Shown: positions 1-7,370, numbered from the stretch's first letter. The stretch: 23,565 nt of DNA from Firmicutes bacterium CAG:95 (GCA_000438155.1 FR902932.1:31135-54699); one strand, 5' to 3'. Numbers and translations: made by a program. The notes: generated by a model from the sequence alone, not told the origin.

Positions 1-731
1 AGATATTCCTGCTGATGATCATCCATTTCATCAAGATCATTGAGGTCGATCTCTACAAGCCGCTCAATGAATGCAGAATGTGCTCGCTTCTGGGCATCCA
101 GACCGGGATACTGAATACGGGTCATCAGGGCTTCCTCATCCGAAAAATGGAATTCGGTATAATCTCTTAATTTCGTAATCAGTCTTACAATTTCATCATA
201 TTTATCATGGAGGAATTCCTCGTGAATCAGATCATTGGTTTCCTTAATAATTTCAAATAAACAACGATGTTCATCATCAATGAGTGTAATGCCAGTCATG
301 TATTTGGATGTGAAGGCAAAAGGATCGCTCTCTGAACTCGAAAGGGATTTCCCAATCATCATATCGCTGCATAAAATGTGCCGGTACAGCCAGCGGACTA
401 AATAAGTCAACAGGTCGTTCAGGGATTTTCTGGCAGCTTCCGGAGAAGAAGTATCCGGAACGAAAGAATTTACCTTCTGGGTAAACATGGCATGCTGAGT
501 TTTCTGCAGGGAAAGCTCCGGATCATGGATGCTTTCCATATAAGCTTCTTCATGGGCAAAATGAGTCATTGCATAATTCTTTAAATTGGAAAGAAGACTT
601 ATGGTAATGGCAGAAGCATCTTCCGTTTCCTGAACCATGGTAAAGGCTTCGTTAAGCATCTGAAATAACTTACGATGCTCATTGTCTATCTGTTCAATAT
701 GGATCATGCAATCTTCTGTAAATTCATACAT
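1..731 (-). CDS. Tandem hemerythrin-domain protein (C-terminus off the window)
   Basis: Non-haem di-iron O2-binding or redox-sensing protein, probably cytosolic. I translated 243 codons from an ATG at 731 with an AAAGGAGG site 8 bases upstream; the frame runs off the left edge. Domain 1 (about residues 10-125) shows bacteriohemerythrin ligands H19 (DNEHRKLF), H57 and E61 (HFAHEE), H80, and H118/D123 (HILCSD). Domain 2 repeats this with H155 (DDEHRCLF), H195 and E199 (HFSDEE) and H218; its last His/Asp pair lies outside the window. In both domains the first His of the usual H-x3-H pair is Gln (Q76 and Q214), so the iron site may be altered. It is transcribed divergently from the phosphoesterase at 885. 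Family assignment is firm; the role (O2 storage, iron or redox sensing) is inference. Confidence 0.9.
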   Translation of the reverse strand, partial: MYEFTEDCMIHIEQIDNEHRKLFQMLNEAFTMVQETEDASAITISLLSNLKNYAMTHFAHEEAYMESIHDPELSLQKTQHAMFTQKVNSFVPDTSSPEAARKSLNDLLTYLVRWLYRHILCSDMMIGKSLSSSESDPFAFTSKYMTGITLIDDEHRCLFEIIKETNDLIHEEFLHDKYDEIVRLITKLRDYTEFHFSDEEALMTRIQYPGLDAQKRAHSAFIERLVEIDLNDLDEMDDHQQEY

Positions 732-761
732 GGTATATTACCTCCTTTGTTCCTGCGACAA

Positions 762-790
762 ATTATAGCATTATAAATAAGAAGAAACAA
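762..790 (-). promoter_or_regulatory. Promoter of the hemerythrin gene
   Basis: On the minus strand TTGTTT (785-790), 17-bp spacer and a perfect TATAAT (762-767) preceded by TGC, an extended -10. The hemerythrin start is about 30 bases downstream. Its -35 lies 4 bp from the -35 of the opposing promoter. Confidence 0.7.
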
Positions 791-794
791 GATG

Positions 795-822
795 TTGACG
801 AATTGTATTTTCGATATACAAT
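795..822 (+). promoter_or_regulatory. Promoter of the phosphoesterase-tcdA operon
   Basis: TTGACG (795-800), 16-bp spacer, TACAAT (817-822), giving a leader of about 55 bases before the ATG at 885. It is back to back with the hemerythrin promoter. Confidence 0.65.
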
Positions 823-884
823 GATAAGGGTAGGATTTTATTTTAAAAAATTAATTCCGGAAGAAACAGAAGGGAAATTTCAGC

Positions 885-1853
885 ATGAAAATCGCAGTAA
901 TCTCGGACATACACAGTAATATTGTTGCTTTTCGCGCCTGCGTGGACTATCTGGAAGAAGAAGGCTGTGATGAATATTTCCTTTTGGGAGATTATGTTTC
1001 GGATACGCCATACACCAGGGAAACGCTGGATTTTCTTTATGAGTTTATCCAGAGCCATGTGTGTTATTTATTGCGTGGCAACCGGGAAGAGTATATGCTG
1101 GTACAGAGGGAGGACCGGCTGGCAGGAAGGGAAGAGAAGAAGTGGATTTATAATTCTGCAAGTGGCAATCTTCTTTATACTTATGAGCAGTTGACGGAAC
1201 AGGACTTTGCATTCTTTGAAAGGCTTCCGATCAGCTTTGTATATGAGAAAGAAGGGTATCCTTCGATCACCTGTGCACATGGCTCACCGGAGAGTACAAG
1301 AGAACTGCTGCAGTTTGATGGAGAAAGGGTTGCAAAGTGGCTTCAGAAAATTCCGACGGATTATCTGATCTGTGCACATACGCACCGGAAAGGAATGAAA
1401 ACGGTTGGGAAAAAGCAGTATTACAATCCGGGATGTGTGGGCATTGCCATGGAGGATAAGAGGGTTGCACAATGTATAATTTTGCATGGAAAGGAATGTG
1501 GCGCAGGAAATTTGTGGGAGCCGGAGTTTGTGAAGGTTCCGTATGATATGCCGAGGGTGGTAAGAGATATCAGAAAACGGGGACTCTTAGAAGCAGGTGG
1601 ATGGTTTGTTAACAGCAGTATCCTGAATCTGCTGACTGGAGTTAACCGGTCAGCACCACTTGTTGACCTGGCTGGTCGATTATCAGCAGAAGCAGGAGAA
1701 ACAGGTGTCTGGCCACACATTAGGGAAATCTATTTTGCGATGGCAGCAAAAGAATTACAGATACCGGATTACCGGTCGGAGTTTGCGGGTATGGACCAGA
1801 CAGAACCATATGATCAAAGAGGCTTTGCGTTAGAAAGAGGGAAAGAATGTTAA
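885..1853 (+). CDS. Calcineurin-like metallophosphoesterase (YfcE/MJ0936-like)
   Basis: Predicted dinuclear-metal phosphodiesterase or phosphatase, cytosolic, 322 residues. Metal-binding motifs appear in family order: D8-x-H10 in SDIHSN, GD (35-36), GN-x-E (65-69, GNREE), H132 (CAHGSPEST) and H165-x-H167 (CAHTHRKG), followed by NPG-x-VG. The C-terminal part after about residue 225 extends past the basic fold and has no motif I recognise. The start has a purine-rich AGAAGG region upstream. The stop overlaps the start of tcdA by 7 bp, so the two are probably translationally coupled. The substrate cannot be told from the sequence. Confidence 0.88.
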   Translation: MKIAVISDIHSNIVAFRACVDYLEEEGCDEYFLLGDYVSDTPYTRETLDFLYEFIQSHVCYLLRGNREEYMLVQREDRLAGREEKKWIYNSASGNLLYTYEQLTEQDFAFFERLPISFVYEKEGYPSITCAHGSPESTRELLQFDGERVAKWLQKIPTDYLICAHTHRKGMKTVGKKQYYNPGCVGIAMEDKRVAQCIILHGKECGAGNLWEPEFVKVPYDMPRVVRDIRKRGLLEAGGWFVNSSILNLLTGVNRSAPLVDLAGRLSAEAGETGVWPHIREIYFAMAAKELQIPDYRSEFAGMDQTEPYDQRGFALERGKEC

Positions 1854-2599
1854 ATCAGTTTTCAAGAACACAGTTATTAATCGGAGAGGAAGCAATTCAG
1901 AAGTTGGCAAAATCGAGAGTTGCCGTATTCGGAATCGGAGGTGTCGGGGGCTATGTGTGCGAAGCCCTGATCCGGAGCGGTGTCGGTGCCTTTGATCTGG
2001 TGGATGATGATAAGGTATGTTTAACCAACCTGAACCGTCAGATTATTGCCACGCGTAAGACCGTTGGAAAGTACAAGGTAGAGGTGATGAAGGAGAGGAT
2101 GCTGGAAATCAATCCTGATGTGGATGTGAGAACCTATCAGTGTTTTTTTCTGCCGGAAAATGCAGATGACTTTCCGTTTGAAGAATATGACTATATTGTA
2201 GATGCCGTGGATACAGTGACAGCAAAGCTTGAAATTATTATGCGGGCAAAGGAAAAGAATGTTCCGGTCATCAGTGCCATGGGAGCCGGAAACAAGCTGG
2301 ATCCCGGAAGATTCCGGATTGCGGATATTTATGACACGAGAGTCTGTCCATTGGCCCGTGTTATGCGAAGGGAATTAAAGAAGCGTAATGTGAAGAGCCT
2401 TAAGGTGGTGTATTCGGATGAGCAGCCGATCCGCCCGGTCGAGGATATGTCCATCAGCTGCAGGACGAACTGTATCTGTCCTCCGGGAGCTGCCCATAAA
2501 TGTACAGAGCGACGGAACATTCCCGGAAGTACGGCATTTGTTCCTGCCGTGGCAGGTCTGATGATCGCGGGTGAAATTGTAAAGGATTTGTCGAAGTAA
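1847..2599 (+). CDS. tcdA: tRNA threonylcarbamoyladenosine dehydratase (ThiF/E1-like)
   Basis: ThiF/HesA/E1-superfamily enzyme of 250 residues. TcdA (CsdL/YgdL) uses ATP to cyclise t6A37 to ct6A in ANN-decoding tRNAs. Visible signatures: nucleotide loop GIGGVG (29-34), acidic DDDKV after beta-2, NLNRQ (61-65), DAVDT in the middle, and the TcdA-type tail with SCRTNCICPPGAAH and FVPAVAGL. There is no rhodanese or ubiquitin-like partner nearby, which fits TcdA better than a ThiF or MoeB role. It overlaps the phosphoesterase by 7 bp and converges on the thioesterase with only 2 bp between stop codons. Confidence 0.88.
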   Translation: MLNQFSRTQLLIGEEAIQKLAKSRVAVFGIGGVGGYVCEALIRSGVGAFDLVDDDKVCLTNLNRQIIATRKTVGKYKVEVMKERMLEINPDVDVRTYQCFFLPENADDFPFEEYDYIVDAVDTVTAKLEIIMRAKEKNVPVISAMGAGNKLDPGRFRIADIYDTRVCPLARVMRRELKKRNVKSLKVVYSDEQPIRPVEDMSISCRTNCICPPGAAHKCTERRNIPGSTAFVPAVAGLMIAGEIVKDLSK

Positions 2600-2601
2600 G
2601 C

Positions 2602-3033
2602 TTATTTTTCAAATATGCCGGCCGGGCAGGCATTTTCCTTACTGTAGAAGGAGAAGGTGCCGGTGTTAATTAAAGTGCCTTTGTCATCACAGCAGGAGAA
2701 TTGAACGACGGTAATGGTGCGTCCGCGTTTGATGACACTTGCGTCATAAGTGATGTATTCGGTGTCTCTGCCCGCCCGGAGGTACTGCATATTGGCATCA
2801 ATCGTAGTGACATAACTGCCATAAGTGATGGCTGCCAGTCCACAGAAGGTGTCGGCGGCAGCATAGAGTGCGCCACCGTGATAATCGCCATACATATTCT
2901 GAAAGCGGGAGTCGAACGGGATACGCCCCTGCACATGCCCTTCGGAAACGGAGGTGACCTCAAGTCCCAGTAATTTGCAAAAAGGATTGCGTTCCAGAAT
3001 TTTCTGATACTCTGCAATTTCGATCTGTTCCAT
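2602..3033 (-). CDS. PaaI-family hotdog thioesterase
   Basis: Hotdog-fold acyl-CoA thioesterase of 143 residues. The PaaI signature is clear: N46 and G49 lead to H52-G-G and D61 in the central helix (YHGGALYAAADTFCGLAA), followed by the beta-sheet half with INTGTFSFYS near the end. I start it at the ATG at 3033, which has GGAG 8 bases upstream. A longer frame to 3141 exists but would read through the terminator palindrome at 3086-3111 and into the end of the DUF4173 gene, so it is rejected. The physiological acyl-CoA substrate is unknown. Confidence 0.85.
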   Translation of the reverse strand: MEQIEIAEYQKILERNPFCKLLGLEVTSVSEGHVQGRIPFDSRFQNMYGDYHGGALYAAADTFCGLAAITYGSYVTTIDANMQYLRAGRDTEYITYDASVIKRGRTITVVQFSCCDDKGTLINTGTFSFYSKENACPAGIFEK

Positions 3034-3080
3034 AATAAATCTCCATATAGTTACGATGTTTGGTGCTAAAACTGCTTCCA

Positions 3081-3111
3081 TAGAAAAGGAGTGGCAGATC
3101 TGCCACTCCTT
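3081..3111 (-). terminator. Rho-independent terminator after the DUF4173 gene
   Basis: A perfect palindrome with 13-base arms (3086-3111, core GTGGCAGATCTGCCAC) lies 27 bases downstream of the DUF4173 stop and is followed on the minus strand by TTTTCTA. It ends the DUF2975-YozG-DUF4173 transcript; some read-through into the thioesterase is possible because I see no good promoter between them. Confidence 0.75.
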
Positions 3112-3137
3112 CATTGTAGCTATAATATGCCGAAAAA

Positions 3138-4679
3138 TCAATTCCCAAGCAGTTTTTTCGCTTTCCAGCGGGAAAAATTAAAGCTCCGGATGGAAAGGTC
3201 TGAGGTACAATCGGAGAGATAATCCACATACTCCTGACGCAGATTGGAAAGGTAGTAATCATCCGGATCATCGCTTTCCTCCGGGAATTCCTCAAGAATC
3301 ACCGGGGCTGCATCGGCAGACAGCTGGCAGAGATAGGTAAGGGCGTAATCATCCTTTGCGGCATGGGAAATATTGTAACGTGCAATCCGGTAATCCGGCC
3401 GGGAGAAGCTGTATAAAAGGAACAGCACTGTTACGACAATAATGCCATACCTTACAAAGGGAAAGTCCGGTTTATAAATCAGAATCAGAGTTCCGACCAT
3501 TAAGAAGCTGATAACCAGGAGGCTCCATAATACGAAAACACGCAGTACTGTCAGATGATATACACTGATATAAAGCAGCATCCGGTAGGCACTCGATGCA
3601 ATCATGACAAAGGTACACAGTGATACCACTGAAAGCAGGAGCTGCAGAATGCGGTGCGGACGGAACAGGCGGATGCACAGCAATACCGAAACGAGATTAA
3701 TCAGGCATACAAATACCAGCTGGAAGAAGCCCGCTCTTGCATAGGAAGCATAGGTATAGTTTTCAGGAAGTGTGCCTAGTCCTGCAAAAAGGTACACAAT
3801 CTGAATCACACAGAACAGAACGTAAATTACCGAGAAGATGGATGTAAATGTTATGGCAATCACGGGATCTTCTTTTTGACAGGAAGGAGCTTCCTTCAGA
3901 TTGGGTGTCTGCAGTCGGCAAAGGAGGCAGTAGCTGAGGAAAAAGCCAAAAAGAAACATGACCAGTATGGTCAAAATATCTCCATGGATCATAATTCCTT
4001 CAAAGACGTTCCACGCATCCTGAAAGAGATTGGCAAAAACGGCATCGGCGCTTCCTAAAAGTAACAGGATGACAGGAAGGGCAAGCAGCGCAACCGTCAA
4101 TCCGATCACAATAGAAAGAACACGTCTGTTGTCTGTATGGGATGTCTGGATATTCCGACGGCTTTTCACATAGGCAGTAAGATCCGTAAATGGACGGGCA
4201 AGGAAGGCAAGGCTTGAAAATACGGTTTTGATCATTGCCCATACGTAAGTAAAGATATCCCAGTGCCGGTCCTCATAAAAGCTGCACAGAAATAAATGCA
4301 GAAGGAGAAAAAAGATCAGGGTTTTCCCAAGCAGGATCAGATAGGAGGAATCCGTGAAGCAGACAGAGAGTGCAAGTAACATCAGGCTGCTGAGATCGAA
4401 GATCGTCATGGGGGTTAAGATACGATTGTAATTTCCTTTACAGGAAATTGACTGCATTGCAACATTGCCCGCACATGAAGAATCTGCAAGTGAACTCTTC
4501 ATTCGAAAGAAGCAGAAAAACAGGCAGGTTCCACCGATGTAAAAAGGGTAGCTGATTCCGGATGGATTATGGTACAGGCAGATCGTATAAAGCAGGGCAT
4601 ACAGAAGACTGCCGATTCCCATAACCGGAAACAGGGGATTTACAGGTGTTGTAGTTTCATTTGTTTTAACAGGTTCCAT
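3138..4679 (-). CDS. DUF4173/DUF4153-type polytopic membrane protein
   Basis: Integral membrane protein of 513 residues with about ten or more hydrophobic helices through residue 430, then a soluble acidic tail. The segment ending in RPDYRIARYNI resembles the conserved N/RPD..IA.YNI block near the end of DUF4153/DUF4173 proteins, and the C-terminal LSADAAPVI region fits as well. The start ATG at 4679 has AAGGAGG 8 bases upstream. It is third in a minus-strand run after DUF2975 and the YozG-type repressor, 65 bp from the latter, with a hairpin repeat in that gap. Function is unknown; family placement is from motif memory rather than a search. Confidence 0.8.
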   Translation of the reverse strand: MEPVKTNETTTPVNPLFPVMGIGSLLYALLYTICLYHNPSGISYPFYIGGTCLFFCFFRMKSSLADSSCAGNVAMQSISCKGNYNRILTPMTIFDLSSLMLLALSVCFTDSSYLILLGKTLIFFLLLHLFLCSFYEDRHWDIFTYVWAMIKTVFSSLAFLARPFTDLTAYVKSRRNIQTSHTDNRRVLSIVIGLTVALLALPVILLLLGSADAVFANLFQDAWNVFEGIMIHGDILTILVMFLFGFFLSYCLLCRLQTPNLKEAPSCQKEDPVIAITFTSIFSVIYVLFCVIQIVYLFAGLGTLPENYTYASYARAGFFQLVFVCLINLVSVLLCIRLFRPHRILQLLLSVVSLCTFVMIASSAYRMLLYISVYHLTVLRVFVLWSLLVISFLMVGTLILIYKPDFPFVRYGIIVVTVLFLLYSFSRPDYRIARYNISHAAKDDYALTYLCQLSADAAPVILEEFPEESDDPDDYYLSNLRQEYVDYLSDCTSDLSIRSFNFSRWKAKKLLGN

Positions 4680-4705
4680 GGTAGTTCCTCCTTGGAAATT
4701 GATTC

Positions 4706-4732
4706 GTAATTATTCAGTACCTTCACAGTTAC
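4706..4732 (-). repeat. 27-bp hairpin repeat, copy 1
   Basis: On the minus strand this begins GTAACTGTGAAGGTACTGAA. Those 20 bases are identical at 13183-13202, and the whole 27 differ at 3 positions. The ends pair (GTAACTG with TAATTAC, one mismatch and one G-T) around a 13-base loop. It lies between the YozG-type gene and the DUF4173 gene, in the sense orientation. Confidence 0.7.
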
Positions 4733-4744
4733 ATTTCGTGTTGG

Positions 4745-4984
4745 TTATCCGGGGGAAGTGCAGGAAGCGTCTTCCTCAGGATCGTCAACATATTCTAAGA
4801 TATCGCCAGGCTGGCAGTTTAATGCCTTGCAGATGGCATTTAAGGTGGAAAGGCGGACGGCCCTGGCTTTGTTGTTTTTCAGGATGGAAAGGTTGGCAAG
4901 GGTGATGTCCACCTCATTTGCCAGTTCAGTTAAGCCAATCTTATTTTTAGCCATCACCACGTCAAGATTAATGATAATTGCCAT
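4745..4984 (-). CDS. YozG-like XRE-family transcriptional regulator
   Basis: Small DNA-binding regulator of 79 residues made almost entirely of a Cro/C1 helix-turn-helix: the recognition region is LTELANEVDITLANLSILKN, followed by LNAICKALNCQPGDILEY, typical of the YozG/HipB-like short XRE group. The acidic tail is short. GGAGGT precedes the ATG at 4984 by 6 bases. It follows the DUF2975 gene by 44 bp; the DUF2975-YozG pairing is a recurrent Firmicutes arrangement (yoaS-yozG in Bacillus). It probably autoregulates the operon from 5661-5734, but that is inference. Confidence 0.88.
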   Translation of the reverse strand: MAIIINLDVVMAKNKIGLTELANEVDITLANLSILKNNKARAVRLSTLNAICKALNCQPGDILEYVDDPEEDASCTSPG

Positions 4985-5028
4985 TGTTTACCTCCGTTCA
5001 TTGATAGGGAAAAGTGTACCCGGTGCTT

Positions 5029-5475
5029 TTATATGGTCAGGTCGTTTTCGAGCTTGTAGGTGACTGCCCGGTCGAAGACCTGAGAGAGCACTTTGCTGAA
5101 CAGTCCTGCAATCACGAAGGTCAGAATAATGACCAGCACAGCCGGAGTCAGGTAAAGAAACAGGCGGCAGCAGGTAATCAGGGCGATGAAAAAGCTGTAG
5201 GTTCCCATGCGGTTAAGACTCCGGACATTTTCATGGATGAAGCAGTTGTCGTTTAATACACTCAGGAACAGCCTTCGCAGCTCACGGATGATCAGGACGG
5301 CGAGAATTCCGGACAACATGAAAATAACACTGAGGGATAAAATATGTATGCTGAAATATGGGTTGTACTTTCCGTAAAAATAAATAATGACAGGAACAAG
5401 TACAGTCGTGAGGATTCCGGCGTAATACATGAAATCCAGCAGCCATTTGGTAAAAAGAGTAAGTTTGTTTTTCAT
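5029..5475 (-). CDS. DUF2975 membrane protein (YoaS-like)
   Basis: Membrane protein of 148 residues with four predicted helices (about residues 8-30, 42-66, 88-110 and 116-136), and a DN.C.....V..L..MG segment (DNCFIHENVRSLNRMGTYSF) characteristic of DUF2975. I chose the ATG at 5475, which has AAAGGAA about 9 bases upstream; the frame is open to 5550 but there is no site there. It is first gene of the run with the YozG-type regulator and DUF4173. Function is unknown; the partner arrangement suggests a membrane protein under control of its own small repressor. Confidence 0.82.
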   Translation of the reverse strand: MKNKLTLFTKWLLDFMYYAGILTTVLVPVIIYFYGKYNPYFSIHILSLSVIFMLSGILAVLIIRELRRLFLSVLNDNCFIHENVRSLNRMGTYSFFIALITCCRLFLYLTPAVLVIILTFVIAGLFSKVLSQVFDRAVTYKLENDLTI

Positions 5476-5550
5476 AAAGAAGATTCCTTTCTGGTGTTTG
5501 TATGGATTTTTTGATGTTTCAGGCTTCTGGTTTTCATCTGCCTGCAACAA

Positions 5551-5668
5551 TTCAGCTTATCTTCAGCTTTATTTAATCTCATTTAATCACTTAATCTGTA
5601 AGTAATCTGGTAGTAATCTGCACAATCACTGCACAATCACTTTATCATAGATATAACATAGATATAAC
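5551..5668. repeat. Helically phased short repeats in the DUF2975 leader
   Basis: Three sets of short copies follow one another at about one helical turn: TTCAGCTT twice at 11 bp (5551, 5562); AATC seven times (5575, 5585, 5593, 5604, 5615, 5624, 5635), including TAATCTG three times at 9-11 bp spacing and CACAATCACTG in tandem; then ATAGATATAAC twice at 11 bp (5647, 5658). The last pair overlaps the predicted -10. Nothing codes here. Confidence 0.75.
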
Positions 5669-5689
5669 ACCGAAAAACATGAATGTCAA
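5661..5689 (-). promoter_or_regulatory. Promoter of the DUF2975-YozG-DUF4173 operon
   Basis: Minus strand TTGACA (5684-5689), 17-bp spacer, TATATC (5661-5666) preceded by TGT as an extended -10. It predicts a leader of about 180 bases that carries the phased repeats. Confidence 0.55.
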
Positions 5690-5700
5690 TAATTATTTAT

Positions 5701-5734
5701 CGAGAAACAATAAAAGAATCTCGAGACACGATAA
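5701..5734. promoter_or_regulatory. Paired CGAGA...ATAA repeats, possible regulator site
   Basis: CGAGAAACAATAA (5701-5713) and CGAGACACGATAA (5722-5734) are direct repeats exactly 21 bp apart, two helical turns, 11 bp upstream of the predicted -35 of the DUF2975 operon. Their outer ends also form ATTTATCG...CGATAAAT inverted arms. The position fits an activator or the YozG-type regulator; which one is unknown. Confidence 0.4.
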
Positions 5735-5767
5735 ATTGAAACAGATAAGGACGTAAAAAGGACAGGA

Positions 5768-5820
5768 CATGGTTTATTCAGCTCATGGTTCATTCACCCA
5801 TGATTCATTCATGATTCACC
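5768..5820. repeat. Degenerate tandem CATG(G/A)TT repeats
   Basis: Four adjoining copies beginning CATGGTT, CATGGTT, CATGATT and CATGATT (5768, 5784, 5799, 5810), with unit lengths 16, 15, 11 and 11. The remainder of the gap to 6033 holds only an imperfect inverted repeat (AACCGGGA at 5857 with TTCCGGTT at 5881) and no gene. Confidence 0.6.
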
Positions 5821-6032
5821 AGAACATAATTCAGGGCTGATTCGGGAGTGAACAGTAACCGGGACAGAGATACGGGGATATTCCGGTTGCATTCTTCTAC
5901 TGAAAACGCTAAGATAATGTTAGTATAAATTTTCAGCTGGCGTGTGCTGTCTGATGATAATGAAGGAGCATGGCTGAAAGGTTCGTATAAGAGGTAGAAA
6001 GTATAGAGAGAACAGAAGGAGCGAAACAGCAG

Positions 6033-6887
6033 ATGAGAAAGAAAATAGAAGTTACAGTCAAAAAGCCGCAGTTTTCTGTGACAACGGATGTGTCATTTGC
6101 ACAGGTGGATGCCTGGTACGGACATACCCGTATGGATTTGAAGATGGATATTATTTATCCGGAGGATGATACCCGGTTATACCCTTGTGTGGTATGGGTC
6201 TGCGGTGGTGCATGGATGAAGATGGACAAATCCGCACATCTGGCTTATCTTTCCAGGCTGGCACGTAAGGGCTTTGTTGTAGCGAGCGTACAGTACCGTA
6301 CAAGCAATGAAGAACCGTTCCCGGCAGCTCTTGAAGATGTGAAGGCGGGAATCCGTTACCTGCGTGCTTATGCAGACCGTTACCATATTGATAAGAAGCA
6401 TATCGGTATTTCAGGAGAGTCTGCCGGCGGTCATCTGGCAAGCCTTGCAGCACTTGCAACGGATAAGAAGTTTGATGTGGGAGCCTATCTGGAGGAATCC
6501 AGTGCACTTCAGGCAGCCTGCCCGTGGTATCCGGTAGTGGATCTTACCACCATGCCGGGCATGGACAATGAGGCAGAGGCTGCGCTTACCTGGGAGACGA
6601 TGTTCTTAGGAAAGAATGTTTATAATTTCAAGAAGGATGCCATGAAGCTTTCCCCGTTACATTATGTAACAAAGGCAGCACCTCCGTTCCTGATTATTCA
6701 TGGAAATGATGATAAGTGTGTTCCGTTTGAGCAGGGAGTGCGTCTGCATGATGCCCTGGAGGAAGCAGGCTGTGATGTTACGTTACTTGAAGTAGACGGC
6801 GCAGACCATGCCGATTTACGATTCTTCCAGAAGGAAATCTGGGATAATATGATTGCATTTTTTAAGGAGAAGCTGAGCAATGATTAA
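6033..6887 (+). CDS. Alpha/beta hydrolase, esterase/lipase type
   Basis: Carboxylesterase-like hydrolase of 284 residues, cytosolic (no signal peptide). The catalytic triad is visible: nucleophile S130 in GESAGG, acid in HGNDDKCVPF, and His in DGADHADLRFF. The oxyanion motif normally written HGG-x-W reads CGGAW (57-61), with Cys for His, so it is an atypical variant of the BD-FAE/lipase group. AGAAGGAG lies 11 bases before the ATG. It overlaps the deaminase start by 8 bp, implying coupled translation. The substrate is not evident. Confidence 0.87.
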   Translation: MRKKIEVTVKKPQFSVTTDVSFAQVDAWYGHTRMDLKMDIIYPEDDTRLYPCVVWVCGGAWMKMDKSAHLAYLSRLARKGFVVASVQYRTSNEEPFPAALEDVKAGIRYLRAYADRYHIDKKHIGISGESAGGHLASLAALATDKKFDVGAYLEESSALQAACPWYPVVDLTTMPGMDNEAEAALTWETMFLGKNVYNFKKDAMKLSPLHYVTKAAPPFLIIHGNDDKCVPFEQGVRLHDALEEAGCDVTLLEVDGADHADLRFFQKEIWDNMIAFFKEKLSND

Positions 6888-7368
6888 ACCACAGGGAAGG
6901 CAGCGTATTTCCAAAGAAGATATGTATTTAAACAGTGCAGAAAACTTTGCATATCGCAGCACCTGTCTGAAAAGAAAGTATGGCGCTGTGATTGTAAAGG
7001 ATGATGCTGTGATTTCCACAGGCTATAACGGTTCACCAAGGGGCTTTGAAAACTGCTGCGATATTGGGGTATGTCCCCGGATGCAGCGGAACATGCACCA
7101 GGGAGAGGGTTATGGAATGTGCCGTGCCATTCATGCAGAGGCCAATGCGCTGCTGAACTGCTCAAGAGAGCAGACACTGGGAGCAGACCTGTATCTTACC
7201 AGTATCAACCCGGAGGATAATTCCATTCATCCGGCCAGACCCTGTCCGTTATGTGCCCGCCAGATCATACAGGCAGGCATTCGTAACGTGTACCTGCGCA
7301 AGGGCGAGGGACCGGATCAGTATGAGGTCATTCCTGCCAGAAACCTGCAGTGGTATCTTCCGGAGTAA
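6880..7368 (+). CDS. dCMP/cytidine deaminase-family zinc enzyme
   Basis: Cytidine/deoxycytidylate deaminase fold, 162 residues. The zinc and catalytic motif HAEANALL supplies the His ligand and catalytic Glu, and PCPLC supplies the two Cys ligands; GYNGSP.G upstream is typical of dCMP deaminases (ComEB group). The spacer just before PCPLC (NPEDNSIHPARPCPLC) differs from the common T..PC..C form, so the exact nucleotide is not certain. Its start overlaps the esterase gene by 8 bp and ends just before the hairpin at 7371. A role in pyrimidine nucleotide turnover is likely. Confidence 0.82.
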   Translation: MIKPQGRQRISKEDMYLNSAENFAYRSTCLKRKYGAVIVKDDAVISTGYNGSPRGFENCCDIGVCPRMQRNMHQGEGYGMCRAIHAEANALLNCSREQTLGADLYLTSINPEDNSIHPARPCPLCARQIIQAGIRNVYLRKGEGPDQYEVIPARNLQWYLPE

Positions 7369-7370
7369 CT

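Noticed and set aside
3034..3141. N-terminal extension of the thioesterase
   Set aside because: It would translate the terminator palindrome and overlap the DUF4173 gene; the ATG at 3033 has GGAG at normal spacing.
5551..5820. CRISPR-like array
   Set aside because: The repeats are 7-13 bp, of several kinds, and have no uniform spacers or cas genes.
5848..5860. GTGAACAGTAACC as a third copy of the hairpin repeat
   Set aside because: Only a loose resemblance to one arm; the loop sequence is absent.
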